Of a stretch of 29,776 nucleotides of DNA, positions 28,549 to 29,776 are shown in pieces. The position numbers and the translations under genes are program-made. The notes under the pieces are model-generated. The model did not search any database. It saw nothing but the letters and a program-made list of their open reading frames with translations, and was not told where the DNA came from. Within the stretch, counting starts at the first letter, position 1. The number at the start of each line of letters is the position of its first letter. Origin of the DNA: a virus. Where the stretch lies: positions 1-29,776 of IMG/VR virus record IMGVR_UViG_3300010885_030360, one strand, 5' to 3'.

Positions 28549-29409
28549 ATGGCTACCAAAAAACCGATAAGTATTCCTATACCTGCTGAAGAAGAGGCAA
28601 TGGTCACTAGGATTTACGATTCAATATCTAAACAGAATGAAAAGAATCAACGTCTTAGCAGGCTAGGTGCGTCTAGTATTGGTGGTGAATGTTTGAAGAA
28701 AATATGGCTAAGTTGGAGAGGGTATGATAATCCTAAACCATCTGGTCGTATTTACAGATTATTTGAAACAGGTCACCTTCAAGAAAGGCGCATCATCAAT
28801 GATTTAAGGCAGGCTGGATACAGTGTCTGGGATGAATCTGAACCTGACGTTCAATACGAATACTCTGATGAATCTGGTCATTTTATTTGTAAAATTGACG
28901 GTGTGATCAAAGGTGTCCAAGGAGCAGAAGAAACTCCGCATGTGCTTGAGATCAAAACGCACAATACGAAATCTTTTGCTGAACTTGAAAAGAAAGGTGT
29001 TGCTAACTCTCAACTTTCTCATTATTATCAAGTTCAGGCTGGAATGCTATTCTCAGGTTTCAAAAGAGGGCTTTACGTTGCCTTGAACAAAGATACAGAG
29101 CAGTATTATATAAAGCGCATTAAACCAGACTTTGATGTTCAAAATGATATCTTGGCGAGGATTGAGAAATTGATTGAATCTGATATATCACCTGTTGGTA
29201 TTGGTGAAGACCCAGAAAAATATCCTTGCACTTGGTGTGATTACAAAGACGTTTGTTTCAACAAAAAAGCCCCATTAATAAATTGTAGGTCATGTGAACA
29301 TTCAAAACCTTTTGAAAACGGAACTTGGCTTTGCACTTTGAAAAATACAACGCTGACCTTGAAAGAGCAATCAGCAGCATGTGAGAGTTACTCACAGAAA
29401 GGCAGATAA
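28549..29409 (+). CDS. PD-(D/E)XK nuclease, Cas4/RecB-like with cysteine clusters (286 aa)
   Basis: The nuclease core is HFICKIDGVI (D117) followed by HVLEIKTHN (E134, K136), and LSHYYQVQAGMLF supplies the QxxxY-type motif of RecB/Cas4 nucleases. C48 (SSIGGEC) plus C227, C230 and C236 (YPCTWCDYKDVC) form the 4Fe-4S pattern of that group. A second set, C246-x2-C249...C262...C278, could bind zinc. It probably processes DNA ends for the Sak4/SSB recombination module. The ATG at 28549 has only AGGGACT upstream; its stop overlaps the RuvC-like start (TAATG). Confidence 0.8.
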   Translation: MATKKPISIPIPAEEEAMVTRIYDSISKQNEKNQRLSRLGASSIGGECLKKIWLSWRGYDNPKPSGRIYRLFETGHLQERRIINDLRQAGYSVWDESEPDVQYEYSDESGHFICKIDGVIKGVQGAEETPHVLEIKTHNTKSFAELEKKGVANSQLSHYYQVQAGMLFSGFKRGLYVALNKDTEQYYIKRIKPDFDVQNDILARIEKLIESDISPVGIGEDPEKYPCTWCDYKDVCFNKKAPLINCRSCEHSKPFENGTWLCTLKNTTLTLKEQSAACESYSQKGR

Positions 29410-29776
29410 TGTTTTATTTAGGAGTTGATCCAGGAATGAATGGTGCAATCGCTATTCTTGAAGACGAGGATATTGTTCAAATCTTCGACATGCCTACAAC
29501 AGAAGTCAAAGTAGGTAAGTCAACGAAGAAAAAGGTTAATCCTCAGGAGTTGGTTCTTGAGTTAGCGTTATTTAAGAATCAAAATATCAAAGGTATTGTA
29601 GAACAAGTTAACGCAATGCCGAATCAAGGAGTAACTTCAATGTTCTCGTTTGGACGTTCTCTAGGTGTGATAGAGGGGGTTCTCGCAGGTTGTATGATAC
29701 CGTACACACATGTCACACCAGCTGTCTGGAAAAGGGCTATCGGAGTGAATTCCAGCAAAGACGGAGCACGTGAAAT
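29409..29776 (+). CDS. RuvC-like Holliday junction resolvase (partial, 3' end off window)
   Basis: The first 122 residues are visible. FYLGVDPGMNGAIAI (residues 2-16) has the first catalytic Asp (D7) of the RNase H-like fold, and KGIVEQVNAMPNQGVTSMF carries the Glu motif. FGRSLGVIEGVLAG and the THVTPAVWKRAIGV segment are typical of phage RuvC-like proteins. It resolves branched DNA before packaging. The ATG overlaps the nuclease stop (TAATG). The later Asp ligands lie beyond the window. Confidence 0.85.
   Translation, partial: MFYLGVDPGMNGAIAILEDEDIVQIFDMPTTEVKVGKSTKKKVNPQELVLELALFKNQNIKGIVEQVNAMPNQGVTSMFSFGRSLGVIEGVLAGCMIPYTHVTPAVWKRAIGVNSSKDGARE

Overview
The window is a segment of a tailed double-stranded DNA bacteriophage (Caudoviricetes). 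The evidence is a large and small terminase pair, a portal protein, a scaffold-like protein and head genes on the left, and a replication, recombination and nucleotide-metabolism operon on the right. The portal is long (848 aa), which suggests a podovirus-like head. Most of the DNA is AT-rich, and genes start behind AAGGA-type ribosome sites with sigma70-like promoters, so the host is probably a Gram-negative bacterium (a lipoprotein with a lipobox fits). The host species cannot be read from the sequence. No tRNA, rRNA, integrase or CRISPR array was seen.

Layout. Positions 1-13,660 hold the leftward (minus-strand) packaging and head operon. In transcription order it has a sigma70-like promoter (13,632-13,660), a terS candidate, a 22-residue coupling mini-ORF, terL, a 1,710-residue polyvalent-type protein with a C-terminal HExxH motif, the portal, three small basic or glycine-rich genes, an HNH endonuclease, a GroES-like co-chaperonin, a scaffold-like protein, a GIY-YIG endonuclease, a 177-residue unknown and a virion protein cut by the window edge. 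Positions 13,730-15,191 hold small leftward accessory genes behind two members of a repeated promoter family. Positions 15,176-17,218 encode a leftward primase-polymerase/helicase whose 3' end is flanked by GTCGTTTCC repeats. The divergent gap 17,219-17,500 contains a 26-27 bp inverted repeat with pseudoknot potential. From 17,501 to the right edge all genes run rightward: small early-type genes, DUF932, a DNA-modification cassette, a DUF3310 protein, a family B DNA polymerase, a Sak4-like ATPase, a DUF669 SSB-like protein, a lipoprotein, a PD-(D/E)XK nuclease and a RuvC-like resolvase cut by the edge.

The most interesting system lies at 21,173-24,587. It is a tightly coupled block of a putative amino acid:DNA transferase, a P-loop kinase resembling 5-hydroxymethyldeoxyuridine DNA kinases, its helical partner (the family first called alpha-glutamyl/putrescinyl-thymine pyrophosphorylase) and a thymidylate-synthase-fold enzyme. 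Together these predict that thymines in the phage DNA are hypermodified: dUMP is hydroxymethylated before replication, then hmU in DNA is phosphorylated and the activated group is displaced by an amine or amino acid. None of the later tailoring enzymes (PLP, radical SAM, acetyltransferase) is visible, so the product may be simple or may be finished by genes outside the window.

Other notable items are six near-identical promoters (TTGTTT, 17 bp, TATAGT) on both strands, three of them overlapping hairpins; repeats beside the primase gene that may mark an origin; and the structured 118-nt element in the divergent region.
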